This document shows positions 39,499-48,534 of a stretch of DNA of 64,000 nucleotides, in pieces. Under the pieces are notes generated by a model. It was not told the origin of the DNA and did no database searches. It saw only the letters and a list, made by a program, of their open reading frames with translations. The number at the start of each line of letters is the position of its first letter. Position 1 is the stretch's first letter. The stretch is from Pseudomonadota bacterium (lineage in GTDB: Bacteria > Pseudomonadota > Alphaproteobacteria > Rickettsiales > UBA6187), in NCBI GenBank assembly GCA_027620075.1, contig JAQCEY010000004.1, positions 82,717-146,716 of the forward strand. The letters are read 5' to 3'. A program made the position numbers and the translations under genes.

Positions 39499-40617
39499 TT
39501 AATTTTTATCATCTACCACTAAATCATTTGCGTGGATTAAGTCATTACGTCCGCTAAAGCCTACTATATGCTCTATTTCCTGACTTTGATGACCTTTTAT
39601 CATATGTGCGTCAGATGAGGAATAAGCCGTTATTCCTATTCCTATCCGCTCCATTTTTGAATTCTTTATTTCAACTGCGTCACCACGGTCAAATTCACCT
39701 AAAACATCTATGACCCCTGCCGGTAACAGGCTTTTCCCTGCGTGTAAAGCCCTTACAGCTCCTGCATCTATTATAATTTCCCCTGAAGGGCTAAGGCTGC
39801 TGGCAATCCAGCGTTTTCTGGCATTTAGAGGGTTTTCCTTCGATATGAATAAAGTGTGTCTGCCCCCTTCAAATAGTTTTTTAACAGGGTTCATATCAAA
39901 TCCCTTTGCCAGTATCATATTACAGCCGCACATCATGGCTATTTTTGCAGCGGCTATCTTGGTTACCATTCCGCCTGAGCCTACGGTAGAACTACTGCCG
40001 CCTGCCATTGCCTCGATACGCTCGTCTATCTCATCGACCTCATCAATATGTACGGCACTTTCGTCAATATTCGGATTAGCAGTATAAAGCCCGTCAATAT
40101 CCGAAAATAATATAAGGTAATTAGCACCTATCATCTGAGATACCCTTGCTGCCAGCCTGTCATTATCACCGAACCTAAGCCCGTGAGTTGCAACGGTGTC
40201 GTTCTCGTTAATTATAGGCAACACCTTGTTTTCAAGCAAAGTTTCGATTGTATTTTTGGCGTTTAGGTAGTTTCTGCGGTTTTCGGAGTCAAAAATTGTT
40301 AGAAGCAATTGAGCGGTCTGTATTTTTTTATCGTTAAAATAACGCTGGTAGTTTCGTGAGAGGTCTGTTTGTCCGCATGCGGCGGCAGCTTGCTTTTCCT
40401 CTAGCGTCAATACCGCTTTTTTGAATTTTATGTATTTTTTGCCGAGTGCTACGGCTCCTGATGTTACTATAACAACATCTATATTCCTTTTTCTTAAGTC
40501 TACGATATCGTCCACAAGGCTCTTAAGCCATTTGTGCCGTATGCCGCTTTGCTTTTTGTCTATTAATAGAGATGAACCTATCTTAATAACAACACGTTTA
40601 GCGTTTTTTAATTCCAT
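39499..40617 (-). CDS. proB: Glutamate 5-kinase
   Basis: This 372-residue protein has an N-terminal amino-acid kinase domain (VVIKIGSSLLI, VTSGAVALGKK, INENDTVATHGLRFGDNDRLAARV, GSGGMVTKIAAAKIA) and a C-terminal PUA domain (about residues 275-355). It phosphorylates glutamate in the first, proline-inhibited step of proline synthesis. It is transcribed divergently from bolA. Confidence 0.96.
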   Translation of the reverse strand: MELKNAKRVVIKIGSSLLIDKKQSGIRHKWLKSLVDDIVDLRKRNIDVVIVTSGAVALGKKYIKFKKAVLTLEEKQAAAACGQTDLSRNYQRYFNDKKIQTAQLLLTIFDSENRRNYLNAKNTIETLLENKVLPIINENDTVATHGLRFGDNDRLAARVSQMIGANYLILFSDIDGLYTANPNIDESAVHIDEVDEIDERIEAMAGGSSSTVGSGGMVTKIAAAKIAMMCGCNMILAKGFDMNPVKKLFEGGRHTLFISKENPLNARKRWIASSLSPSGEIIIDAGAVRALHAGKSLLPAGVIDVLGEFDRGDAVEIKNSKMERIGIGITAYSSSDAHMIKGHQSQEIEHIVGFSGRNDLIHANDLVVDDKN

Positions 40618-40715
40618 TTTAATTATAATTCCTAAAAATCTTTACCATAGCTTGAATATAGTATATAAAATCAAACTAATTTCAAGATTATTAAGTATTA
40701 AAAATAAGTAACTTC

Positions 40716-40949
40716 ATGCCTTTGGAACAAAATATTTTAGAAAGTTTGATAAAAGACGCATTTCCCGATGCAAATATCAGGATAACCGACCTTGCCGGAG
40801 ATAATGACCACTGGTCTGTTGAAATAGAATCGTCAGCCTTTGAAGGGCAAACGAGAATCAAACAACATAAAACCGTATATGAAGCATTAAAAGGTAAAAT
40901 GGGCGGTGAATTGCATGCAATGCAGTTAAAAACGAAAGTGAAAAAATAA
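40716..40949 (+). CDS. bolA: BolA family protein
   Basis: This 77-residue protein has the BolA fold: [34 protein letters not shown], then the conserved helix and [27 protein letters not shown]. His residues for [2Fe-2S] binding with a monothiol glutaredoxin are present (DNDHW, LHAM). It is eight bases from the next frame and operonic with grxD, the usual partner. Confidence 0.93.
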   Translation: MPLEQNILESLIKDAFPDANIRITDLAGDNDHWSVEIESSAFEGQTRIKQHKTVYEALKGKMGGELHAMQLKTKVKK

Positions 40950-40972
40950 CAATCAGAATGGAAGAGGAAAAA

Positions 40973-41287
40973 ATGTCAGATAATCCGGTATTTAAAGCTA
41001 TTCAGGACGAAATAGATAACAACAATGTGGTATTATTTATGAAAGGCACGGCAAAATTCCCGCAATGCGGCTTTTCTGCCTTAGTAGTCAATCTATTACA
41101 AAAGCTGAATGTAGAGTTTAAGGACATAAACGTTCTGCTTGACCCTGCCTTGCGTGAAGGGATAAAACAATTCAGTGACTGGCCTACCATACCGCAACTA
41201 TATGTAAAAGGCGAGTTTATCGGCGGCTGCGATATAGTCAAAGAAATGTATGAAGAGGGCGAGTTGCAGGAATTGTTGAAGGCGTAA
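40973..41287 (+). CDS. grxD: Monothiol glutaredoxin Grx4 family
   Basis: This 104-residue protein has the CGFS active site in [12 protein letters not shown], then [27 protein letters not shown], the glutathione-binding region. It binds a [2Fe-2S] cluster with BolA and passes it on. I chose the second ATG (40973) because GAAGAGG lies just upstream. An ATG at 40958 would add five residues with no ribosome site. Confidence 0.94.
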   Translation: MSDNPVFKAIQDEIDNNNVVLFMKGTAKFPQCGFSALVVNLLQKLNVEFKDINVLLDPALREGIKQFSDWPTIPQLYVKGEFIGGCDIVKEMYEEGELQELLKA

Positions 41288-41442
41288 TACACAATTCCGC
41301 TATTGAATACTCCGGAACGAAAAGTAATTTTCTTATTGCAAATTTATCCGATTTATAAAAAATATAGTAAATTTGAAATTAATTTGTCTATATTGTCTAT
41401 GTTTAGTGAATGCTTTCTAAATTACAGTTTACGGTATATGAA

Positions 41443-42660
41443 ATGAAAATATACATAATAGCAGGCGAGGCATCAGGCGATATATACGGGGCTAAGTTGA
41501 TAGAACAACTAAAAGCCGCATCGCCACAACCTATAGAATTTTACGGCATCGGCGGAGAAAAAATGGGCGTAACAGGCTTTAAAAGCCTGTTCGATATGTC
41601 GGAAATATCAATTATGGGATTTGCCGAAATATTGCCGCATTTAGGGAATATCCTTGACCGCATAGATGATACTATAGCCGATATATATGCAAAACAGCCC
41701 GATATTGTAATTACTATAGATTCTCCCGGTTTCACCACACGCATAGCAAAACGCCTTCGCTTCGGTGAAGATGGCTTGGAGAAAATCGTAAAGAAAATTC
41801 TTTCAAAGAAAAAACAAAGAGAGCCTATCATATTTCAACCTTTTAACGGAAAGCTGGTGCATTATGTAGCCCCCACAGTCTGGGCATACAAGCCCAAACG
41901 TGCTGAAAAATTCGCAAAACTGTTTGACCACCTGCTTGTGATACTCCCCTTTGAACCGCCTTATTTTGATGAGGTAGGACTACCATGCACCTATATCGGA
42001 CACCCTATAGTGGAAACAAAGTTCCCGCAAAACGGTGATGCCTTCAAACAAAAATACGCCATAGCCGATAATGAGACCTTAATATCGGTTATGCCCGGTA
42101 GCCGTAAAGGAGAGGTGCATAGATTATTACCTATATTTATAGAGGCGGTCAGCCTGTTGGCAAGGGTGGAAAATCCGGTTATGGTAATACCCACTATCCC
42201 TTCTTTGAAAGAGGAAGTCGAGCATATGGTTGCATCTTCTAAGATAAAAACAATAGTTGTAGATAATGATGAGGATAAATACGCATCATACAAAGCCGCA
42301 TCTGTTGCAATAGTAAAATCAGGAACCGGCTCACTTGAAGTGGCGCTGGCAGGCTGCCCTATGGTTATAGGCTACAAAGTAAACTATATATCCTATCGTA
42401 TCATAAAATCTTTAGTAAAAATAAAATATGCAAATCTTATCAACCTTATTTTAGATGAGGAGATAATACCTGAATTCTTGCAAAATTTCTGCACGCCTTA
42501 TTTGATATCGCAATCCGTTGATAAAATATCGGACGATTATAAACTAAAAGACCTACAAATAGTAAGGGGCTTGGAAGCCCTGAAAATAATGGGCTTGGGT
42601 GAACCTGAAAACCCAAGCAGAAAGGCTGCCGATACAATACTGGCGATATTACGGCAATAA
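41443..42660 (+). CDS. lpxB: Lipid-A-disaccharide synthase
   Basis: This 405-residue GT19 enzyme joins UDP-diacylglucosamine with lipid X in lipid A synthesis. It contains IIAGEASGDIYGAKL at the start, VTIDSPGFTTRIAKRL, YVAPTVWAYKPKRA, VMPGSRKGEVHRL and KSGTGSLEVALAG. I chose the ATG at 41443 because the family starts almost directly at the IAGEASGD block. The ATG at 41410 would add 11 residues. There is a short insertion around residues 110-135 (basic, LSKKKQR). An outer membrane with LPS is implied. The gene stands outside the usual lpxD-fabZ-lpxA cluster. Confidence 0.95.
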   Translation: MKIYIIAGEASGDIYGAKLIEQLKAASPQPIEFYGIGGEKMGVTGFKSLFDMSEISIMGFAEILPHLGNILDRIDDTIADIYAKQPDIVITIDSPGFTTRIAKRLRFGEDGLEKIVKKILSKKKQREPIIFQPFNGKLVHYVAPTVWAYKPKRAEKFAKLFDHLLVILPFEPPYFDEVGLPCTYIGHPIVETKFPQNGDAFKQKYAIADNETLISVMPGSRKGEVHRLLPIFIEAVSLLARVENPVMVIPTIPSLKEEVEHMVASSKIKTIVVDNDEDKYASYKAASVAIVKSGTGSLEVALAGCPMVIGYKVNYISYRIIKSLVKIKYANLINLILDEEIIPEFLQNFCTPYLISQSVDKISDDYKLKDLQIVRGLEALKIMGLGEPENPSRKAADTILAILRQ

Positions 42661-42796
42661 AAAGACCTCTGCATAATGCAAATAAAACTCGTCATTACCG
42701 GAATTGCCAAAGGCAATTATAGGGTAATCTCACCAGAATCGCCCTATAATTTGTTTCACAAATTCAGGCGATGACGTATTATGTAGAGGTCTTATA
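42661..42796. repeat. Composite palindromic element: family B core inside inverted ends
   Basis: AAGACCTCTGCATAAT at 42662-42677 and ATTATGTAGAGGTCTT at 42779-42794 are near-perfect inverted repeats that resemble the family A end (GAAGCCTCTGCAAAAG). They enclose a family B unit, GTCATTACC to GGCGATGAC (42691-42775). It begins directly at the lpxB stop. Confidence 0.75.
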
Positions 42797-42867
42797 AAGA
42801 ACGCATCTTATCTTCCAAATCATTTCCATACAATAGACTATAGTATTTCCAAAATTTATTGAAAATT

Positions 42868-42949
42868 GTCATCCCCGCTTCCGTGCGGGGATCTTCTGTC
42901 AATTAAAACAGATCCCCCTATAATTTTCTACGAAAATTCGGGGGATGAC
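42868..42949. repeat. Dispersed GTCAT...ATGAC element, family B copy 4
   Basis: Bounded by GTCATCCCCG and GGGGGATGAC, with an inner hairpin CCCCGCTTCCGTGCGGGG and the shared tail GATCCCCCTATAATTTTCTA. The outer flanks also show partial inversion (ACTATAGTATTTCC against CTATAGTTTTC). Together with 42661-42796 and the hairpin at 43065 it explains most of the 467-base gap between lpxB and the vWA gene. Confidence 0.75.
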
Positions 42950-43064
42950 ATTATTATTAAAAATTAGAAACGCTATAGTTTTCAATAATCATGCTTTGAC
43001 CTTCGACTCATGTATGTTTTATACACATCGTCTCGGTCGCCTATGATTCTTAAAAAGTTTAAAC

Positions 43065-43102
43065 AATATACAATCCCCGCACAGAGGCGGAGATTGTATA
43101 TT
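43065..43102. terminator. Long hairpin downstream of the vWA gene
   Basis: AATATACAATCCCCGC and GCGGAGATTGTATATT pair almost perfectly around the loop ACAGAG. It starts 25 bases beyond the stop of the minus-strand vWA gene and is followed on that strand by a T-rich stretch (TGTTTAAACTTTTTAAG), so it is a likely terminator. Confidence 0.55.
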
Positions 43103-43127
43103 AAAGCATTATGTTGTGTTTTTATAT

Positions 43128-45278
43128 TTAGTTATTCAATGATTTGGCTAGTCTTACCAGATTTATAAATTCGCTACGGCGACCGAATTTATCTTCTCCG
43201 GTTGAGCCTGTCGCAAGATTGATAATATCATCATATGTGAATGATCCTATAAAGTTTTCATTGCGTATCTTTTGACCGAATGCCGCAACTGCCGTTGCAA
43301 AGCGAACCTCGTTAGATGTTTTTTCAACACTATCAAACTCTATATCTTTAGTAACAGGGAACTGAACTAATGAGCTGCTATCCTGATTCGGAAGCTTATA
43401 ACGCATTTTTAAGAATGCATACTCATTTGAGTTATCTTCACTTATGTTGCTATCGGTGCTTTCCTCAACTTTAGCCGGTTTTTGATAGCGAAGGTCATCA
43501 ATCATTTGTGCCTTACTGCCTTTGGGAGTTATCTCATATATAGCCGTTACGGTATGACCTGAGCCGATATCACCTGCGTCTACCTTGTCGTTGTTGAAGT
43601 CCTCACGTTGTAGGATACGGGTTTCGTAACCGATAAGGCGATATTCCGAAACAAGGTTAGGGTTGAACTCAATCTGTATCTTAACGTCCTTTGCGATAGG
43701 GAATAATGTTGAGCTTGCCTCGTCAACCAAGACTTTTTGGGCTTCATTCAGATTGTCTATATAAGCTGCGTTGCCGTTGCCGTTTTGTGCAAGGGTTTGC
43801 ATTAGTGCGTCATTATAGTTACCTTGTCCAAAGCCAAGTATAGAAAGGAAAATACCGCTTTTACGCTTATCTTCGATAAGTCTTTTCAAGTCCTCATTGC
43901 TGCTCATTCCTACATTGAAGTCGCCGTCTGTGGCAAGGATAATGCGGTTAACACCTTCTTTGTCAAAGTTGCGTTCGGCTAAATTATATGCTTGCTGTAT
44001 TCCTTGAGCACCGGCTGTTGAGCCTCCTGAATTTAAATTTTCAAGTGCGGCAAATATCTTTTCTTTTTGCGATACGGGAGTAGGCTCTAAAGCAGTTCCC
44101 ACATAGCCTGCATATGTAACGATTGATACTACGTCATTATCATCAAGATTATTTACCATCATACGGAAGGCGTTTTTCAAGAGAGGTAATTTGTCGGGAG
44201 AATTCATAGAGCCTGAAACATCTATCAGGAAAACCAGATTAGAACGTGGCTTTGCATCACTTACTATATCATAGCCCTTGATACCGATGTGAAGTAACTT
44301 AGTTTCCTCGTTCCATGGGGTAGGATATATCGACATAGTAGGCTTGAAAGGGGTTGTAGAAGTTTCGGGGTACGGATATTTATAGTCAAAATAATTTATC
44401 AGCTCTTCAACACGTACCGAACCTTTATGCACGGTTCTGCCGCTATTTAATGTCCTTCTTACATATGAATATGAAGCCGTATCAACATCTACCGATATTG
44501 TAGATACAGGCTCTTGCGATACCTTTTTGACAGGGTTTTGATCAGGATTTGAGAATTTGTCATTATTTTGCGGCTCTACAAATCTCGGTGCGTCCCCCGG
44601 ATGCGGTACGGGCATAGGGTATGGGTATGGAGCGATTGCACGCTCTGCGGTTACTTTTGCATCATATGCCGACCTTTTTTGAAAGTTATTGCTTGATGGT
44701 GCGATAGCGGCGGCTTGTGGGGCTTGTTGTGGAATAATACCGGATTCGACCATATCACCGCTTTCTATTGAAGCAAAATCATCTTCAATAGATTCCGCTT
44801 CTAGCATGTTTTCCGGTATGGCATCTACAAAGCCGTCTATATCGGGAGCTTCCTCTTTGATATCGTCTACAACCTGACCCATGCCTTGAGCGGTAACGCC
44901 TCCCGTATTCCTGCCTGATATTTCGGAAGGTTTTACAGGATCTGATTGTATTACTCTATTTTCTTCTAATCTTTCGGTATCAAAAGGTTTTGTTTGTTTG
45001 AGAACCGCAGGGGCAATTAAAACTGCTAATACTCCTGCTAAAGCCGTTCCGACTATAAGTTGTTTTTTCATGATGGTACTCCATATATTTTGTTTGATAT
45101 TATCTATAGGACGGAATGAGTCGGAAAAACCTTGGGAATTTTTTTGATTATTTTTTGCAATAGCAGAATTTTCCTCGTCAAATGCGTCCATAGCGGCAGA
45201 TAATGCCTTAGCCTTAGCCTCTTTTGAGGCTTTAGCTATCCTTATCTTTTCTAACTGTTTTAATTCGTTATCCTGCAT
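43128..45278 (-). CDS. YfbK-like vWA domain protein
   Basis: This 716-residue protein has a cytoplasmic charged N-terminus (1-70), one membrane helix (about 72-93), a Pro/Gln-rich linker, then the N-terminal vWF domain with VSTISVDVDTASYSYVRRTLN, a vWA domain with the metal-ion site DVSGSM near residue 350 and ATDGDFNVG, and a C-terminal DUF3520-like domain. This is the order seen in E. coli YfbK. The periplasmic vWA should bind protein partners through its metal site. It lies 76 bases after an ECF sigma gene. The cytoplasmic N-terminus could act as an anti-sigma segment, which is inference. Confidence 0.88.
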   Translation of the reverse strand: MQDNELKQLEKIRIAKASKEAKAKALSAAMDAFDEENSAIAKNNQKNSQGFSDSFRPIDNIKQNIWSTIMKKQLIVGTALAGVLAVLIAPAVLKQTKPFDTERLEENRVIQSDPVKPSEISGRNTGGVTAQGMGQVVDDIKEEAPDIDGFVDAIPENMLEAESIEDDFASIESGDMVESGIIPQQAPQAAAIAPSSNNFQKRSAYDAKVTAERAIAPYPYPMPVPHPGDAPRFVEPQNNDKFSNPDQNPVKKVSQEPVSTISVDVDTASYSYVRRTLNSGRTVHKGSVRVEELINYFDYKYPYPETSTTPFKPTMSIYPTPWNEETKLLHIGIKGYDIVSDAKPRSNLVFLIDVSGSMNSPDKLPLLKNAFRMMVNNLDDNDVVSIVTYAGYVGTALEPTPVSQKEKIFAALENLNSGGSTAGAQGIQQAYNLAERNFDKEGVNRIILATDGDFNVGMSSNEDLKRLIEDKRKSGIFLSILGFGQGNYNDALMQTLAQNGNGNAAYIDNLNEAQKVLVDEASSTLFPIAKDVKIQIEFNPNLVSEYRLIGYETRILQREDFNNDKVDAGDIGSGHTVTAIYEITPKGSKAQMIDDLRYQKPAKVEESTDSNISEDNSNEYAFLKMRYKLPNQDSSSLVQFPVTKDIEFDSVEKTSNEVRFATAVAAFGQKIRNENFIGSFTYDDIINLATGSTGEDKFGRRSEFINLVRLAKSLNN

Positions 45279-45354
45279 GTTCTTTAATCGAATATTTTAT
45301 TATTAAATTTTCTGCCGTATTAATATGACGTAATAAACCCGCAAATCCTTGGGT

Positions 45355-45867
45355 TTATTTCATCATTTGTTTTAAAGTTTTTTTTGCCTCCATAATATGC
45401 CATGAAACGGTACTTTCTGCACATTGCATAACTTCTGCTGCCTCATTGTGGTTAAGACCTTCCGAATATACAAGCAAAACGGCATTACGCTGACTATCGG
45501 GCAATTTATGCACCGTTTGCCATAATTGTTTGCAGTAAATTATTTCCGTAGCATCGGCTTCGTCGGATTCTATTTCCTCAATAACATCGCTAACGGCGTA
45601 TTTTTTCTTGCGGTACAGGTCGTTAGCCGTGTTTATCACTACCCTGTATATCCAACTGGAAAATTTTGACTCCATTTTGAAGCCCGATAGAGATTGAGCT
45701 ATCTTGATGCATGATTCTTGTGCGATATCTTCGGCATCTTCCCTGTTGCCGCACCATTTATAAGCAATGCGGAATATCATATCATAATAAGATTCAATTA
45801 AGGCGGAAAATGACTCTCTGTCACCATTTATAGCTTTTTTGATAAGATTAAGCTCGTCTGACTGCAT
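45355..45867 (-). CDS. ECF-type RNA polymerase sigma factor
   Basis: This 170-residue sigma-70 family protein has region 2 (YYDMIFRIAYKWCGNREDAEDIAQESCIKIAQSL, with FSSWIYRVVINTANDLYRKKK) and region 4 (LPDSQRNAVLLVYSEGLNHNEAAEVMQCAESTVSWHIMEAKKTLKQ). Regions 1 and 3 are absent, as in ECF factors. It is followed by the membrane vWA protein, so the pair may be a signalling module. Its regulon is unknown. Confidence 0.92.
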   Translation of the reverse strand: MQSDELNLIKKAINGDRESFSALIESYYDMIFRIAYKWCGNREDAEDIAQESCIKIAQSLSGFKMESKFSSWIYRVVINTANDLYRKKKYAVSDVIEEIESDEADATEIIYCKQLWQTVHKLPDSQRNAVLLVYSEGLNHNEAAEVMQCAESTVSWHIMEAKKTLKQMMK

Positions 45868-45947
45868 CTATTTTTAGGCTGTTGAATGAAGTGGAAACAC
45901 TATACAAGTTTTTTGTAACACATAGTTTTTTAAATAGGTAGCATTTT

Positions 45948-46892
45948 TTATTTCACCTGTGCCAACGGATGGTTTTCGTTTACTATGTCCTTTAATCGCT
46001 GATTCAATATATGTGTGTATATCTGTGTTGTTGATATGTCGCTATGTCCCAGCAATTCCTGAACTACCTTCAGGTTAGCACCTCCGTTTAACAGGTGGCT
46101 GGCGAAGGAATGCCTGAGTATATGCGGTGATACTTTTTCCTTATCAAGAGTTGCTTTTGTTGCCAGCTCTTTTAATAATTGATGAAAACGCTGGCGTGTA
46201 AGATAACCCTCTTTTGATGATGACGGGAACAGGAAAGTGTTGAATTTATCGGCGGTGAACATATCCCTTATATCAAGATATGCTTCCAAGGCCTTAATTG
46301 CCGGCTTGCCCAACGGAACCAGCCGCTCCTTGTTGCCCTTGCCTTTTATTATTAGGTAATTGCGTAAAGATGCCTTGTTGTCCTTTAACATTATTTGCAG
46401 ATTGCCGGTTTTCAGTGAAACAAGCTCCGTTACACGCATACCCGATGCGTATAGTGTTTCAAGCAAGGCGGTAAGGCGTATTCCTTCCGCCGACTTATCC
46501 TTATGAGCCGTTTGAATCAATATTTCCACTTCCGTTTCATTTAGATATTTAGGGATTTTCTTGTGAAGCTTCGGAGAGTCGATAACAAGAGCCGGGTTCT
46601 TGTCAATCGTCCCGTCATTTAGCAGGAATTTATAAAACTGCTTTATGCTGGATAATTTTCTGGCAAGAGTGCCGGGAGAGGGAGTGAAATTTGCCAGATG
46701 CTCGAAAAACTCTCGTATATCTGACGTTGTGGCATTCTCGGTTTGTATCTTACGGTTTTTTAGGAAGCCGTATAACTCTGACAAATCCCTGCGGTAAGAG
46801 TCAATAGTGTTCTTTGAGGCTCCTTTTTCTGCCAGCATCATTTCTAAAAATGATTCAATATAATAGTCGTTCATAATTTTGTTTTTTGACAT
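45948..46892 (-). CDS. xerD: Tyrosine recombinase XerD
   Basis: This 314-residue integrase has an N-terminal SAM-like DNA-binding domain (ESFLEMMLAEKGASKNTIDSYRRDL) and a catalytic domain with the Arg in YASGMRVTELVSL, the H-x-x-R in PHILRHSFASHLL, and HSDISTTQIYTH with the nucleophile Tyr. The ending (RLKDIVNENHPLA) fits XerD better than XerC. It resolves chromosome dimers at dif. It lies near aroK-aroB, as is common in alphaproteobacteria, so it is a housekeeping gene. A repeat element begins five bases upstream of its start. Confidence 0.93.
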   Translation of the reverse strand: MSKNKIMNDYYIESFLEMMLAEKGASKNTIDSYRRDLSELYGFLKNRKIQTENATTSDIREFFEHLANFTPSPGTLARKLSSIKQFYKFLLNDGTIDKNPALVIDSPKLHKKIPKYLNETEVEILIQTAHKDKSAEGIRLTALLETLYASGMRVTELVSLKTGNLQIMLKDNKASLRNYLIIKGKGNKERLVPLGKPAIKALEAYLDIRDMFTADKFNTFLFPSSSKEGYLTRQRFHQLLKELATKATLDKEKVSPHILRHSFASHLLNGGANLKVVQELLGHSDISTTQIYTHILNQRLKDIVNENHPLAQVK

Positions 46893-46896
46893 TTTT

Positions 46897-47094
46897 TATA
46901 GAAGCCTCTGCAAAAGTGTACAAACTACTCCCTCTCCCTTAGGGAGAGGGTTGGGGTGAGGGAAATTAAAAATAAGAATTTTAATAGCAAGTCTTTGTTT
47001 TTATTGAAAGTCCTCTCCCTCATCCTAACCTTCTCCCAAAGGGAGAAGGGACTAAATTTTATAACTCCTTACTCCTTTTGCAGAGGTTCCTATA
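46897..47094. repeat. Dispersed palindromic element, family A copy 5 (longest)
   Basis: Starts TATAGAAGCCTCTGCAAAAG and ends CTCCTTTTGCAGAGGTTCCTATA. Two internal hairpins (CCCTCTCCCTTAGGGAGAGGG, CCTTCTCCCAAAGGGAGAAGG) flank an AT-rich middle, and TGGGGTGAGGG / CCTCATCCTAACC are inverted. The whole 198 bases can fold into one long structure. It lies between xerD and the gene at 47122. Confidence 0.8.
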
Positions 47095-47121
47095 GTTAAT
47101 TAGTTACAGTAATTTATATTA

Positions 47122-48267
47122 CTATATTAACCGTTGCTGTGCTAGCCAAACAGCCTCACGCTTGAAGCCCATTTTGTTCAATGAATATATCATTTGTGCA
47201 AAAAGATATTGCGGTATTGTTTTTATATCTTCCCTATCGAGTATATGCAAAATAGTCAGTATCCTTTCCCCGTCGCTCGGTGTTTGTTTTAACAGCCTGT
47301 AAGCTGCATAATCGGGTATTTGTAGTTCTTTTGAAAGAGCGTACATAATGAACTGCCGCCAGATATCTATAGATATTTGTGTACCCAGTGCATCAATATC
47401 GGCAAACACCGATATAGCCGAAATTAATTTAGCCTCATCGGACGTTTCCTTTTTGTTCTTATCAAGCCATTTTAGTACAAGCTGTTTGTCAAGCGGTGAT
47501 CTAAGTAAATATTGCGGATTAGGGAAAACCGTGGTAATGGAGGGAAAGGTAAGTGCCTCTTTTATTGCTATTTTTGACCATTCCTCTTTTGCTTTGTCAG
47601 GTTGTTTCTTTAAAAACAGATCAACTACGTCTTGATATTCGTTCTCAAGTTCATGCCCCTGTTCTTTGAGCAGCTTTATATCAAAATCAACATTATTTTG
47701 CTTGTCGTTATATGCGTTGCATACTACCCGAAGCTTTGACCAGAAAACCGCCGGATATTTCTTTAAGTAATTTTCCGACTCATCGCAGCCTTTTATATAT
47801 TGGTTTGCAATGAAAAACGATATTACGTAAATGCGGTGCATTTCCTCTGTAAGCCTTGAATCCGGCACCTGACTTAACATACGGTAAATATTATTATAAT
47901 CGCCCATAAGTGCCAGCTTCTTTATTTTTATATCGAAAACTGAAGATACTATGTTTTTATCGGAGTGGGGAGGGGTGGCAGTAGAAAGCAGCAGGAGCTT
48001 ACTAAGTTTTTTCATGATTTCCGGTTCGGCTTTAACCGGCATAGTTACCAGCAGGCTTTCCATGAAAGAACGGTTGCTCTCATGCCAGATATGCTTCATT
48101 AATCCACCGCTATTACCGTCCAAAACCCCTATCTCGTCAAGGGATATCTCTTTTATATCCTTTACCCTTATAGGCTCATTTCGGGCATTAGCTATGCCCG
48201 CCTGTAATAGGGCGGTAATTATCAGTAGAATAATCCTCAAGTTTAATTTACTGAGCAAATTTTTCAT
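47122..48267 (-). CDS. Exported hypothetical protein
   Basis: I chose the ATG at 48265-48267, because it opens a good signal peptide (MKNLLSKLNLRIILLIITALLQAGIANA in outline: basic, hydrophobic, A-N-A cleavage). The longer frame from 48333 puts 22 basic residues before it. The 381-residue product is mostly helical, with no further membrane segment, and could be a TPR/solenoid-like periplasmic protein. I recognise no family. The start lies inside the last codons of the small gene at 48248-48385, so translation is probably coupled. Confidence 0.65.
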   Translation of the reverse strand: MKNLLSKLNLRIILLIITALLQAGIANARNEPIRVKDIKEISLDEIGVLDGNSGGLMKHIWHESNRSFMESLLVTMPVKAEPEIMKKLSKLLLLSTATPPHSDKNIVSSVFDIKIKKLALMGDYNNIYRMLSQVPDSRLTEEMHRIYVISFFIANQYIKGCDESENYLKKYPAVFWSKLRVVCNAYNDKQNNVDFDIKLLKEQGHELENEYQDVVDLFLKKQPDKAKEEWSKIAIKEALTFPSITTVFPNPQYLLRSPLDKQLVLKWLDKNKKETSDEAKLISAISVFADIDALGTQISIDIWRQFIMYALSKELQIPDYAAYRLLKQTPSDGERILTILHILDREDIKTIPQYLFAQMIYSLNKMGFKREAVWLAQQRLI

Positions 48268-48385
48268 AGCTATAGGTTTTTGTAATAGTTTCCGTCTTTG
48301 GAGCGGTAGCTTGCGACAATAATACAAAACCAACCGTCAGCCCTGCCAGTATAGCAATTATGATAAGGTTCTTAGTAAGTGACAT
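48248..48385 (-). CDS. 45-residue single-helix membrane protein
   Basis: This is a short frame of 45 codons: MSLTKN, a hydrophobic helix (about residues 7-24, LIIIAILAGLTVGFVLL), then a polar tail ending YEKFAQ. AAGGGG about nine bases before the ATG is a strong ribosome site. It overlaps the signal-peptide start of the next gene by 20 bases. The good start signal, the helix and the coupling all favour a real gene, perhaps a partner of the exported protein. Confidence 0.65.
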   Translation of the reverse strand: MSLTKNLIIIAILAGLTVGFVLLSQATAPKTETITKTYSYEKFAQ

Positions 48386-48534
48386 AATATATTCCCCTTG
48401 TGATTGTTATCTTTTATGTTATTTTTCACTTTATTACGGCATTGTCAATGCCGTAGCTAAATTATCTTAAGTTTGTACATTATAAATTTATGGCGATGCT
48501 TTTCTATATATAAGGAAATTAAGGTTTGAAAAAT

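Noticed and set aside
45948-46892. Integrase marking a prophage or genomic island
   Set aside because: The protein is a housekeeping XerD in a conserved neighbourhood with aroK-aroB, with no att-like repeats or phage genes.
46897-47094. CRISPR array or insertion sequence
   Set aside because: There are no regularly spaced direct repeats with unique spacers and no transposase frame; the pattern is a single large palindrome of family A.
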